Below are positions 12,478-24,230 of a stretch of 64,000 bases of DNA, piece after piece; position 1 is the first letter of the stretch; each line of letters starts with the position of its first letter. Under the pieces are notes generated by a model. That model was not told the DNA's origin, ran no database searches, and saw only the letters and a list, made by a program, of their open reading frames with translations. Source of the stretch: Closterium sp. Naga37s-1 (taxonomy: Eukaryota > Streptophyta > Zygnematophyceae > Desmidiales > Closteriaceae); the NCBI GenBank assembly GCA_947471745.1, contig CANJKZ010000932.1:806001-870000 (forward strand). The letters are read 5' to 3'. The position numbers and the translations under genes were made by a program.

Positions 12478-12479
<2 letters not shown>
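11473..12479. other. Unassigned sequence right of B1
   Basis: Open frames of 80 codons (11675-11917) and 86 codons (12059-12319) occur on the plus strand, the second Arg/Ala-rich. I recognise no family in either. The base composition is more AT-rich than the neighbouring element. It may be the sequence that B1 landed in, either old repeat or host spacer. Confidence 0.3.

Positions 12480-12518
<39 letters not shown>
12480..12518 (+). repeat. Poly-A run of about 39 nt
   Basis: An uninterrupted A run follows CACCTCCTGC. It could be the tail of a retroposed RNA, but I see no matching duplication or element body. It may equally be slippage. Confidence 0.6.
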
Positions 12519-12522
<4 letters not shown>

Positions 12523-12978
12523 GAGAAAAGGTTAGTAAAGAGGAGGATGGAGAACAGAAGGAGACACGGCATAGGAGTGGAAATAGTAAGCACTTTGGGC
12601 TATGTGCAACCCACACCAACAAGGCAAACCCCATGGCTCACCTGCACAAGTGGGTGCTTGAGGAAAGGGAAGAAAGTGGAAACCAGAAAGGCATACAACA
12701 AGCCCAACCCCATTCTTGAGATGCCTCAACATCGATGGGTCTTCATCCCTCGTGGACGGAAGAGTAGTACCAGAGAAAAAGAGCGAGAGTTTCAATCGCA
12801 AACAAACTCTGATCTCATGGAAAAAAATATGATCTCATGCTGCTTTGAGACATGCGTCTCAGACCATTCATATGCTTTGTTGGAAGTGATAAGATAGAAG
12901 CCTGTCATCCTCTCACGGCAAGACATTACACTATTTTCCTCACCACACCTATCGTGTGCTGCTGCTGGAGGTGATACC
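12519..12978. other. No gene seen
   Basis: Open frames here are short and match nothing I recognise. The stretch separates the poly-A run from the minisatellite. Confidence 0.4.
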
Positions 12979-14600
12979 GCCAAAGAGTGCAGCTGTGAGT
13001 TATGTGAGAGGGGCAGCTGTGAATGATGTGAGAGGGGCAGCTGTGAGTGATGTGAGAGGGACAGCTGTGAGTGATGTGAGAGGGGCAGCTGTGAGTGATG
13101 TGAGAGGGATAGATGTGAGTGATGTGAGAGGGACAGCTGTGAGTGACGTGAGAGGGGCAGCTGTAAGTGATGTGAGAGGGGCAGCTGTGAGTGATGTGAG
13201 AGGGACAGCTGTGAGTGATGTGAGAGGGGAAGCTGGGAGTGATGTGAGAGGGGCAGCTGGGAGTGATGTGAGAGGGGCAGCTGTGAGTGATGTGAGAGGG
13301 ACAGCTGTGCGTGACGTGAGAGGGACAGCTGTGAGTGTTGTGAGATGGGCAGCTGTGAGTGATGTCAGAGGGGCAGCTGTGAGTGATGTGAGGGGGGCAG
13401 TTGGGAGATGTGAGAGGGGAAGCTGTCAGTGATGTGAGAGGGGCAGCTATGAGTGATGCGAGAGGGACAGCTGTGAGTGATGTGAGAGGGGCAGCTGTAA
13501 GTGATGTGAGAGGGACAGCTGTGATTGATGTTTGAGGGGCAGCTGTGAGTGATGTGAGAGGGGCCGCTGTGAGTGATGTGAGAGAGGCAGCTATGAGTGA
13601 TGTGAGAGGGGAAGCTGTGAGTGATGTGAGAGGGACAGCTGTGAGTGATATGAGAGGGGAAGCTGTGAGTGATGTGAGAGGGGCAGCTGTGAGGGATGTG
13701 AGAGGGACAGCTGTGAGTGATGTGAGAGGGACAGTTGTGAGTGATGTGAGGTCGACAGTTGTGCGTGATGTGAGAGGGACAGCTATGAGTGATGTGAGAG
13801 GGGCAGCTGTGATTGATGTGAGAGGGACAGCTATGATTGGTGTGAGAGGGACAGCTGTGAGTGATGTGAGAGGGACAGCTGTGAGTGATGTGAGAGGGGA
13901 AGCTGGGAGTGATGTGAGAAGGGCAGCTGGGAGTGATGTGAGAGGGGCAGTTGTGAGTGATGTGAGAGGGACAGCTGTGCGTGATGTGAGAGGGGCAGCT
14001 GTGAGTGTTGTGAGATGGGCAGCTGTGAGTGATGTCAGAGGGGCAGCTGTGAGTGATGTGAGGGGGGCAGCTATGAGTGATGTGAGAGGGGAAGCTGTGA
14101 GTGATGTGAGAGGGGCAGCTGTGAGTGATGCGAGAGGGACAGTTGTGAGTGATGTGAGAGGGGCAGCTATGAGTGATGTGAGAGGGACAGCTGTGATTGA
14201 TGTTTGAGGGGCAGCTGTGAGTGATGTGAGAGGGGCAGCTGTGAGTGATGTGAGAGGGGACGCTGTGAGTGATGTGAGAGAGGCAACTGTGAGTGATGTG
14301 AGAGGGGAAGCTGTGAGTGATGTGAGAGGGGCAGCTGTGAGTGATATGAGAGGGGAAGCTGTGAGTGATGTGAGAGGGGCAGCTGTGAGTGATGTGAGAG
14401 GGACAGCTGTGAGTGATGTGAGAGGGACAGCTGTGAGTGATGTGAGAGGGACAGCTGTGAGTGATGTGAGAGGGACAGCTGTGAGTGCTGTGAGAGGGAG
14501 CTGTGAGTATTGTGAGAGGGACAGCTGTGAGTGATGTGAGAGGGAAATGTGAGTATTGTGAGAGGGACAGCTGTGAGTGATGTGAGAGGGACTGTTGTAA
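12979..14600 (+). repeat. 24-bp minisatellite, about 65 units
   Basis: The unit is close to GTGAGTGATGTGAGAGGGGC plus AGCT. Most variants swap GGGGCA, GGGACA or GGGGAA. Because 24 is divisible by three, long open frames exist on both strands (Val-Ser-Asp-Val-Arg-Gly-Ala-Ala on plus, Ser-Leu-Thr-Ala-Pro-Leu-Thr types on minus), but they track the repeat. The plus strand is strongly purine/G-rich. Nearly every unit contains GTGAGT, a perfect plant-type splice-donor word. A few units are shortened near 13405 and 14490-14560. Confidence 0.9.
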
Positions 14601-14859
14601 ATTGTTTTTTTTCCATTGTTTACCCCCCTCATTCTAGCCCGCTTATTCATCCCCCCCTTGTACTGCCCACGTCGTTTCGCCCCCCCTTCCCGCGCCTCCC
14701 CCCAATCCCCGATCCCCTTGCATTTGAGGGAGGGTGCGGGGCAGCTACTCATGCTCTGCCACATAGTGAGACAATAACGAGTAAGATAGAAGATGACAAA
14801 TGAAGGATGTCACATGGGACATGATAATATCACGTGTAAGAGTGATCCCAACCCTTTCT
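14601..14859. other. Spacer between minisatellite and element G
   Basis: A pyrimidine-rich tract (about 14620-14720) is followed by mixed sequence. No gene or clear LTR edge is seen. Confidence 0.4.
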
Positions 14860-17800
14860 TTCTTGTTGACGAGAATTGGGTGTTGGCCTCGCCCTCGCTT
14901 GGGCGAAGCGGACTTTCTGGTCGGGTTCGCAGAAACTGCAGTTGACTGTACTGCAGAGGTCGACGTCAGCCTGGGCGTGCAGGTCAACGAGGTGGTCGAC
15001 CTGTGGGCGACCGCTGCAGTGCCGCCGTCGATGGGAGCTGGCGGCCTATTTCGATGGGGAGGTCGTCGAAGGTGGTCGTCGACCTCGCGTGGGTTTGTCG
15101 AGAGGGCCGTTGAAGGTGGGACTTTGACGACAGCAGCTGACCAAGCTGGTTGACAGAGGGGCTCGTCGACCGGGGTGGGCATCGACGGGAGTTGTGGTTG
15201 ACGAGGGAGGTCGTCGACCAGGGCGCCGGATGGTGGTACCCGGTCGACCAAGTTACCTCCTCGACGAGGTTCTGCGGAGGTACGCGAACATTGTCGAGGC
15301 TGCGATGGCGAAGGCAAAGGCTGGTATCCCGAGGTCGACGTGGCTCATCAGGCGCAGACAATTGCACATGGCCGATTTGGCACTTGCGACGTGCATGTGA
15401 CGGTGCATGTCGCACCAACCGTCTGCAGGCACCAGCGATGTAGGTGCGCGCGTGTGCGCTGCTATCATCTGCGGGTGCAACGCTGGACGGCCGCCTTGCT
15501 GCAGCATCGGCACGCCGTCAACTTGCTCTGTTGGCAGGCCGCCTTTCTGCTTCACTGGCGCGGTTCCTCTACGCAACGCTGGCAGGCATTCGACCTTGCT
15601 GTGCTGGTGGCCGACCTAGGTTGCTAGCCTCTGATGTAAGCAATAGCTTGTTCATTCATTATGTACTCCACACTTTGCTAGTGAAACTCTTGCCAAATTG
15701 CTCTGTGAACAAGCAAGCGCTAGAGTACGCGAATGAACGCTGCGATCACTCACGTAGCCCGTGCCTTCCCTCGTAGTCCAGCTCCATTGTAGAGTGACTC
15801 TCAGTGTGGTGCGGTGAGCGTGGACGGCCCCGCAGATTACCTTCACAGTAGGAGCCGACTTATCACTTACCTAAGTCGTTCGTAGGACGGCAGCCCGTGC
15901 GGACCATGACGCCTATCCAGGCAGCGGCCGGTACGGTAGACAACACGTTGGAGGCATGTTGGCTGATGTGAGGAGACGCCAAAAAACTGGCGAGCTCTAG
16001 CCCATCCTCCCCTTATGATGGTGGTTGTCCTGGGTATCTGTGCGCAGTGGGCAACGAAACACCCTTCCCGACCTGCTTCTCCTCGATTGGCACAAAACGG
16101 ATGTGAGGAGGTGGTTGTCCTGGGTATCTGTGCGCAGTGGGCAACGAAACACCCTTCCCGACCTGCTTCTCCTCGATTGGCATGAAACGAAGACGACGTC
16201 GACGTCGAAGTCAACGGCGGTGACCAAGTCGGCGCCAGCGAAGGCACGAGGGCGCCAAGAGGAGTGATCAGGTCCGACGACGTCGGCGTCGGTGGAAACC
16301 AGGTGCGAGTGCAACGGTCGACGGCGGCCGCTGGCAGCTCGCGTTTCGACGGGCGACGTCGCTCTCCCCAGCGAAGTAGTGGGAGGCCCATGTCGACGAC
16401 GCATGTGACGGCGTGCGGGACCTTGCCGGCGAACGACTACTTATAGTTTTTGCCAGACAAGACCGCCGTGCTAGCGCCGCTGCAAGGTCGACGAGACCTC
16501 ATCACGTGGAGGGAGTCGATCAAGCCTCAGCTAGAGATCGCCAGACTGAAGGGCTTTGCCGACGGCGACGACGTCGGACAAGGACGCCGTTGAGCTGCGG
16601 GCGGAGTTTCGCGCCGCTCACCTGCTAACCTTTATGGTCATCTTGAGGTGCTGCTCGCCGATGGTGCAGATCACCCTGAAGCCATGCTGAACTAGACTGG
16701 ACGCTGACCATTAGGCGCGGCGGTTCATCCTGACTCACCTATGGATGGGCGAGCATGAGTCGACGATGGACTACTCCAACTGTGCTCGACGGATCCTTGC
16801 CAACATGTGGATGGCGGGCGTCGACTACTCGATGGCGTTGTATATCACGCACATCGTCAAGGGATTGCCGAGCGGCTACAACCTCATGCGTCAATTGATG
16901 GCGATGCCCGACGTGCGGGAGTCGCTCGACAAGGACACCCTCATCAGCCACATCATCAAGGGTGAAGCAATGCAGGAGGCAGAGAAGCCCACGGAGCTCC
17001 TTCCGCAGGGTGAGGCAAAGCAAAGTCGTCAGCAAGGGCAGTGTGGGAAGCCGAGCGGAGGTGGTAGCAGATGTGGGAGGTCGACGAAGGATGCCGACCA
17101 CAAAAAGTCGTCTCGGGACAGCGGTTGCAATTGTGGTGGTTGACGGCAGCAGTGCTGGGTATGTGGCGACCCCGACCAATTCGCCTTTGAGTGTCCCGAC
17201 CGCGACAACAACAATGAGGACGACAACAAAGGATGTCGCGGACGGTCAGCCAGTCGTCGTCTGCGTCAGGATGAGAAGTCGCGCAAGGAAAAGCAGGCGT
17301 CGAAGAAGACGTCGTTAACGAAGGACGTCGACTCCTCCAGCGGCAAGGGCCAAGGCAATTGGGAGGTGTTGTGCTCGATGGTCGGCCTCATGGAGCCGCA
17401 GTCTTGCTTGCGCCGGAGGCCGGCAAAGACTTCAAGGCAGTGAAGGCCGCTGTGCAAGCAAACCCGACAGTGGTGCTGCTTGACAACGGTCGCTCGCACC
17501 ATCTCCTGGGGACGAAGGAGGCCTTTGTCGACATGGCACCGAGCAACGACGTGAAGCATGTGCGCCGCTTCAACGTGGCTCTGCAGGCCGTCGAGGGCCA
17601 CGGCACCGTCGCTCTACAAGGGGATGCTGGAAAGCGGATTCTCGTCCTCGACGTCCTCTACGTTTTGGGCGTCCAGTCGAACCTGCTGTCAGCCGGCCAA
17701 TTGCAGGAAAGCGGCGTGAAGTTGCAGGACGACGGTGACGAGATGCTGCTCGTGTCGAGTGCAAGCAAGGTGCTCAGTCAAGCATGCTACAATGGCTGCG

Positions 17801-20240
17801 TTATCGGCACTGACCTTCGCCCTTGCTCGACGGAACCGTCGTTGAAGTCGACCGAGGTAGTGGCTCTACGAACGATCGCTTCTTCGACGAAGTCGACCCG
17901 CGACCGGTGGCACGCTAGGCTCGTGCACATCGGCGTCGACACGATCAAGAGTTCGGCGAAGCATGAAGTCGCCACCGGCCTCGACATCAAACCGTCGACC
18001 GGGGCCGACTTGCCGTGTGTTTCGTGCATAAGCGGGAAGCTGGCACGGCACACCTTCCCCGACAAGGGTTCGGACACAGAAGAGGCCCTGACTGTTGTGC
18101 ACATTGACTTGTGCGGGCCATTGTAGGTGGCTGCCAAGGACGGCATCTTGTACTTCCTGCTACTAAAGGACCACCACACTCGGTACGTATGGGTGACGCC
18201 GGTCGCTAAGAAGTGCGACGTTCTGCGGGTGTTCGAGAAGTGGCTGCTGGCAGTGGAGCGGCAGACGAAGAAGATGGTGCTAATGCTCCATTCCGACTGA
18301 GTAGGGGAGTTCCTCGGCCAGTAGTTCACCGACTTCAACGACGGGAAGGGCATCGTCCACGACTTGACGTGCCCGTACACCCCGCAACAAAACATGATGG
18401 CGGAACAGGAGATGCGAACGGTGGTCAACTCAGTGCGGACGATGCTGTTGCACATGGGCGTGCAGCACCACTGTTGGCACCTCGCCCTACCGCAGGCCGT
18501 TTAGGTACACAACTGCTTTGAGCGGTCGACTACGCCACCAGGGACGACGCCGTACCAGCTGCTGACTGGCAAGAAGCCCGACCTTACGCTGGCACGGGTG
18601 TGGGGTTGCATGGTGCAATTCATGGTCCCGGAGTAGCAGTGTGGTGGGAAGTTGGCGATGAAGGCCCGGTGGGGGCTTCACCTCGGTGTGTCGCTGGAGA
18701 GCAAGGGCTGGGAGGTGCTCGACTTGGCCGACAACAAGATGGCCACGTCGGTGGAGGTCACCTTCTACGAGACGCTGTCGCTGGAGGTGTGGAAGGTGAA
18801 GTATGGGCCGGCGTCGGGGCGGACGCAGGCACACCCACTGACGGACACCTCGAAGGCGACACTCCCGCTGCTTGCCGAAGTTGACGATCCTGCTAATGAG
18901 GATGTCGAGGAAGTCCAGCCCTCTCCTCCTCCCCCTGTTCCCACTTCTCCACCGACACCGTCGTCGGCAACCAGCGATGAGGGGAGCCTTGAGGCGTCGC
19001 CTGTGGCGCTAGCCAGTGGCATCGCCGTCGGCCGACGTGACGCCAACCTCTTCGACGAGAGTGTGCAGCCGTGGACGATAGGGGAGCGGCGGACAGGGAA
19101 TCTAGTGGAGAAGGAGGCAGCAGCAGAAGTGCCACTGACAGGGGAGCAGCAGACGGGGAAGTCAAAAGGAGAGCTGTCGACGAAAGAGAAGTCGGCAAGC
19201 CGGTCGAGGGGCCGACGCTGGCAAAGCAGCTCGTCGACGACGAGGGTGTCGATGATGAAGGGGAGCTGTCGGCAGGGGAGGATTCTACCAATAGCGACTT
19301 GGTGGAGGTTCCGGTCGAGAAGACAAAACTGCAACGCTCAGGCCCAAGTCGGAAGCGGCCGGAGCGGCTGAGCTTTCACCACGCCAGCCGCCTTCACTAC
19401 GCTGCTCGACGACGTTGAGGCCGACGTCGACCTGCCCGAGCTCGACCTCGACATGCACACCGACCCTGAGCATTGTTGGGACATCGCTACGATGATGGTG
19501 AAGGAGGCGTTGGCGAGCTGGAAGGGCAAGGCGGTGAAGGTCGCCATGGACGAGGAGATCCGCAGCCTCATCGCCAACGGCACTTGAGAGCTGGTTGAGT
19601 GCCCACGCGGGGTGAACATCATGAAGAACCGGTGGGTGCTGATGACGAAGTACAAGGTCGACGATACGGTCCCTCGGGAGAAGGCGAGGCTGGTCGTGAA
19701 AGGCTTACATGTTTACAGCGCCGACTATGACGAGACGTATGTGCCAGTCGGGAGATACGTCACACTGAGGATCTTCCTCAGCATCATCGCCGTCCTCGAA
19801 TTGCACCTGATGCAGCTCGACAAGAAGAACGCCTTCCTCCAGAGCAAGCTTGACTAGGTGTTATACATGTACCAGCCGATCTACTACAACGACGGGACCG
19901 GCCGGGTGTGCAAGCTACTGAAAAGCCTTTAAGGGCTGAAGCACTCGCCATTGCTGTGGTACTTGTCGCTGTACTTCAGGGTTGGCGACGACGGAGGGAC
20001 CTGCTGGGTGCTGGTCTATGTCGACGACCTGCTTGCCGCCAGTAGCAGCCTCGCGATGTTGAAGGAGCTGAAGGAGCTGCTGGATGCCGCCCTTGAGCTG
20101 CGCGAGATCAGCCCAATCGAGAAGAACCTTGGGCTGGAGACCATGCACGACAAGTTGGTGAGGAAGCTGTGGCTGCACCAGCAGTCGTTCGTTGACAAGC
20201 TGCGCAGGCAGTTCATCGACGAGGAGCGGACCGGGCGGAT
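14860..20240 (+). mobile_element. Copia-type retrotransposon G, broken, LTRs not identified
   Basis: A fossil Ty1/copia element of another lineage, rich in GTCGAC words. Parts: GC-rich 5' region (about 14860-16700), gag (about 16745-17145, UBN2-like), a single CCHC-type zinc knuckle (about 17150-17205), protease-like region (about 17475-17530, Leu-Leu-Asp-Asn-Gly...His-His), pre-integrase and integrase (about 17900-18830), acidic linker (about 18880-19400) and reverse transcriptase (about 19490-20240, with Tyr-Val-Asp-Asp-Leu at about 20017-20031). RNase H and LTRs were not recognised. It is heavily broken (about ten breaks) and probably old. Confidence 0.72.
16020..16187 (+). repeat. Tandem duplication in the 5' region of G
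   Basis: About 76 bp beginning GGTGGTTGTCCTGGGTATCT occurs twice in a row (near 16020-16095 and 16110-16187), with almost no difference between copies, so the duplication is younger than the element around it. Confidence 0.75.
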
Positions 20241-21289
20241 CCCAAAGATGCTTGTGTCTATCGATGCTTTTCGCAGGTTACCCCGTTTCACCAGCCCCTC
20301 CGCACGTGAGCAGATTCCCAGGGGGTCACGTTGGTGCTGAGGTGGCTCGGCTTGGTGCAAGGACCCCACGTAGTCACTGTATAGGTGGGTCTAGTGGCCA
20401 CATCTGAATAGGTGCATTTGTGCTCGCAGCACCTTCCATCTAGAGCTGGAACTCCTGCTAAGTCGTAAAGTGAGACGTGGCAGGAACATGAGGACCTGCC
20501 ACGCTCTCGCGCAGTTTGACAGCTTGGAGATCCGTAGAAGGGCGGCCACCGTACAGGTGGAGTAGTCGCTTAGGATCTGCGGCGGGAGGCGGCGGACAAT
20601 AGGCAGGTGAGTGGTCGAGGTTAGAATCGTTGAGTCCCAGCTCATCGCGATCTCAAAGAGATCCTCCCGCGAAGCCAGCTAGGACGCCGATAGGGCCTGG
20701 TCCGGAGGGGGGTGGGTTCTGCGGTGCTGTCTGCGGCCAGTTCCTCTCTCTTGCTGCTGCGCCTGCTCCTCTCCTGGTTCCGCACGAGGTGAGTCGGGAT
20801 TGTCGGGTTGCCTCAGATCTGACGGTACATAATCGTCGCCACTCCCCTCTGTGTTTATATCGCCGTTTCTCCCCGCTTGCGCTGATGTTCCTCCTCTCGC
20901 CCCGCGCCTAGCGAACGTCTGGCGCATGACTCGTTCTGCCAGCTCCCCTAACCAGATTGGGCTCGGCAGTTGGCGGGGAGGGCCCCTTGCCATTTGGCCT
21001 GCGCTCCTCTGTCCTCCGCGCGCTCCTCGTGGCGCGCCTCTCCCCCGCGTGCTTCCCCGTCCGCTCCGCGGTGTGGCTACCACGGGTGCCGCGTGTTGCA
21101 CCTGGGAGGTCGGCGTTGTCGGCTCCTCTCGTGCCAGTGGAGCGCCTTGAGCATTGGCCAATGGATTTCCTCGGTGCTCTAGGCCGCGACTGCACCGTGG
21201 AGAGCGATCCCGCTCCCCATCTGCTTCCTCCTGCGCGCCCGCAGCAGGTGGAGTTTCTCACCGCAATTGTTTGTTCCATGGAAACCCTT
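20241..21289. other. Unassigned stretch with an Arg/Gly-rich minus-strand open frame
   Basis: A minus-strand open frame of 160 codons (20679-21161) encodes a Gln/Arg/Gly/Pro-rich protein with RGRG-type words. It could be the N-terminal part of a gag protein or a compositional artefact of GC-rich DNA. No conserved domain recognised, and its neighbours give no support. Confidence 0.25.
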
Positions 21290-21449
21290 CAATAACCCCT
21301 CCCCTCTCACTCTCTCCATTGCACTTCTTCCTTCCAACCCCCCCTCACTTCCCTCCGTGTCCTGCTCCCCCTGCCGCTTCTCTGTCCACTCACCTCCTCC
21401 TTCCAACACGTTCCCTCACCCTCCCCCTTTCTCTTCCTCTCAATCTTGA
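21290..21449 (+). other. Pyrimidine-rich intron-like stretch
   Basis: A C/T-rich run ends in CTTGACAAG just before the kinase exon. It looks like the 3' part of an intron with a polypyrimidine tract. Confidence 0.4.
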
Positions 21450-21766
21450 CAAGTGGAGCAGCAGGTGGAGGGAAGGGACAGTGCGTCGGTGGTCAACGGG
21501 GATCTCAATGCACCGCATGCCATGTCCTCCAAGCTAGTTGAGATATCTCTCTCATGTGTTGCGAAGCTCATTTCAAATCGACCCAGTATGAGCCATGTGC
21601 TAGTTCAGCTTGAAACTCTGCACAGGGGGCTGATGGGTGGAAACAGGAGAGAGTAGCCAGGCAGCTAGATGCAGAAGTTCAACAAGCCTCACTGGATTGT
21701 AGCCAACTGGAGGAGGAGCTTGAGATCATCAACAGTATGTTTCCGGATAGAGAGCCCCCCATTTAA
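21450..21766 (+). pseudogene. C-terminal part of a receptor-like protein kinase
   Basis: The frame at 21453-21656 reads as the last helices of a Ser/Thr kinase domain: Asp-Leu-Asn-Ala-Pro, then Lys-Leu-Val-Glu-Ile-Ser-Leu-Ser-Cys-Val, then Asn-Arg-Pro-Ser-Met-Ser-His-Val-Leu-Val-Gln-Leu-Glu. Its Arg-Pro is subdomain XI of plant LRR receptor-like kinases. A second frame (about 21620-21766) continues with a Glu/Gln/Leu-rich, coiled-coil-like tail (Leu-Glu-Glu-Glu-Leu-Glu-Ile) and stops at 21764-21766. The change of frame falls in a G run (21625-21629), so it is a one-base indel or a sequencing error. The catalytic part of the kinase is not in the window. It is host-derived and lies on the same strand as the LRR gene at 254-3623, about 18 kb away. 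It may be the displaced end of that gene or of a paralogue. Confidence 0.6.
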
Positions 21767-22249
21767 TTGGCCCTGGGGATTAACACGAGGCAAAGGTGTG
21801 ATACTGCAGACCCCGGATATAGGCACAGGTGCGTTTAAAATAAAACATCCAAAAATGGGAGGGGGTGAAGGCGGGGCGGGGGGGGGGGGGGTGTGGAGAA
21901 GGGGTTTTTCTTATAATGTAACAAGTGTATGGGACAATTACCGTAAAAGCATGTATATATATATTCCCAATTGAGTCCTTGTATATGGAATTGTGCATCA
22001 GAACCTCAAGCCATATGATAATCAATGATTTCCCACCAGCACACACACACAATGGCCCTTGAAAAAGCGACCCTGAACAAACCGTAAGCACCCGTATATG
22101 CTACCCCGGGTGCTATGCTAAAACACTTGAAAAAAGGGCAATGGCCGCTCTATTGTGCGATAAAATTTAAAGCACCCGTGAGTTGTAATGATATATATAA
22201 ATGTAGAAGTTAGCATGGCAACACATGAAGTGACTTTATCAGGCAACCG
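21767..22249. other. AT-rich spacer
   Basis: It contains a G-rich run (about 21868-21895) and TA-rich tracts (about 21950-21965 and 22190-22200). No gene or LTR edge recognised. Confidence 0.4.
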
Positions 22250-23464
22250 ACGATGATACAAAAAGCGGACTTAACTCACATTTGAACAACGTGGAGATGA
22301 AACCAGGAGAAAATGCTTTACAATACATCAATAGGTGAAGAGACTTACGAGACCAGCTTCGACGAAGTGGAGGCAACTCCCCTGACTCCATGTTTGTGGC
22401 AGATTTCATCGCTGGGCTTGGACCGCAGTGGCGCCAGACGCGTTCCCTTCTTCAAACTCAAGGCAACGTCTCGGAGATGCACCTCTGCTTATCCCGTCTT
22501 GCTGAACAACAAGATATGGACCTGTACGACAGCAAATTTAACAAGAAAGCAAATCAGTTTGCCTTCATAACACACAGCCAATTGGAGTCATAGAAACAGC
22601 AATGACAAAAGCATTATTAGTAGCAGCAGAAGCAGAGACAGCAGCCTCAGCAGCAGGAGCAATACTATGTACCACCTTTTTGTCACAACTGCAAGACCTC
22701 TGGGGATCACTGCCCACAGCGTCAAGAGTCAACACCTCTGCGTACAGCTGTTGCTCCACCACAGATTGCCGCTACCACTGCTTCAGCTGCACAGAGAAAA
22801 CCAACATCATCAGCATCAAAAGGGAAGAACGTATAGACATGGATGACAAGAATAGACTCCTATGTACTAGACTCACCTCTGAGCTTTGCACCAAATGAAA
22901 TCCCGGAGGCGATTTCAACAAATCTTCAAGTCAACTCGTAGTACGCCAGTGTCGCAGCTAGCGCCGAATATGGTCTCGGCGTTCGGATTCTTGATAGCTG
23001 TTGCGCACAACACATGTGTACGTCAGTCATCAACTATGAGTTCTTTGTTAAACACGAAACATGACTACATTGGATGTTACTGTTACAGTCGCCAACAACC
23101 AGACTTTACGTACCCGACGCCAAGGCACCGTTCTTCTTCAATCACCGGAGACAAACACGGTTATTCAGCTCTCCAACGTCCTCATCGTACCCGATCTTGG
23201 CTACAACCTTCTTAGAGTCAGTCAGTTGATGTGCCGTGGAATACACCTGGAATGCGACAGCGAAAACAGAGAGATCAGACTATACTCTTCAAGGGGAGAT
23301 TTTTATGTTGCAAAGGCAATACAGCAAGATGTGTTGTTCAGGATCTGTCACTTTGAGAGCTTACGACGAACTCAATTCTCAACTAAACGCAAATCCGCTC
23401 GATAGGATTGTGCGCCTTTGGCTTAGATACCATGTCCAATTCGAATCACTTAGAAAGATGGTCT

Positions 23465-24230
23465 AGAGAGTGAGAACCACTTGAAAACGTCCAGCAGCCG
23501 CATGACTAGAATGGTGGAGGAAGTACAAGCATTAGAGCATAGGAAGTTGGAGTTGGGGACTCCAAGAGAACCATGAGAGGGAAGGGGTTCTCCAAGAGCT
23601 AGGGAAGGATGGTAGGAACCTTCCTAGCAGCAAGGATGCAACCCTCATCATGAGGTCCTTGAGGTGTCACATGCAAAATCCAATCTAGTTGGATTTTGCC
23701 TAGGTGTTGCAACATTTGCAACCCATGCTAGAAACTTCTAGCCATTCCAATCCAAAAGTCAAAGTTGCCTTCCTAACCACCCAACCAAAGATCCCTTTAT
23801 AGTCATGTCCAAGTAATCACCCAAATTAGATATAACCCCAAAAGGTAATACGAAATCCAAGTCTTGGAAATCTTGTAACGTGGGCGATCTTGGTTGGAAT
23901 AAGGCGATCTTGGTATCGTTGGAAAGCTCTGGATTTCTCCTACATGATCAAGCATTTAAACTTGGAGAGAAACACAGAGATGCATGAATGACAATGACAG
24001 CATATCCAACAGCCATGCACAATGACATATGCTCATGCAAACAATGCATGCATGAATAGCACGAGCACTCGGCAGGACGTTAGGATGACATGCACCCAGA
24101 ATGACGTGCATCCAACAAGATGGAGTGTTCGTACTCAACGTCGAAAGTGACGAGACCTCAGCAGATAGCGACTGAATCCTCGCCTTTGGTTCTTGGACGG
24201 ATTGTTACCCCAAGGAGCTTAACACTGAGG
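23465..24230. other. Unassigned insert inside D
   Basis: Between the protease and integrase regions of D, the sequence stops resembling copia for about 750 bp. It includes a perfect 11-bp inverted repeat with a 5-nt loop (23673-23683 and 23689-23699). The edges are not sharp enough for me to name a target-site duplication. It could be a solo LTR, a short non-autonomous element or divergent D sequence. Confidence 0.4.

Noticed and set aside
12480-12518. Tail of a LINE or SINE
   Set aside because: I see no element body, target-site duplication or promoter boxes next to the A run.
13000-14600. CRISPR-like array
   Set aside because: The repeats are contiguous 24-mers without unique spacers, and the genome is eukaryotic.
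12926-14764. 612-codon open frame on the minus strand (Ser/Leu/Thr-rich)
   Set aside because: It is the minisatellite read in one frame. The 24-bp unit keeps all frames without a stop open. No start context, domain or codon bias supports a gene.
20679-21161. 160-codon Arg/Gly-rich minus-strand frame as a host RNA-binding protein
   Set aside because: Only low-complexity content, with no RRM or other fold motif. It is kept as unassigned.
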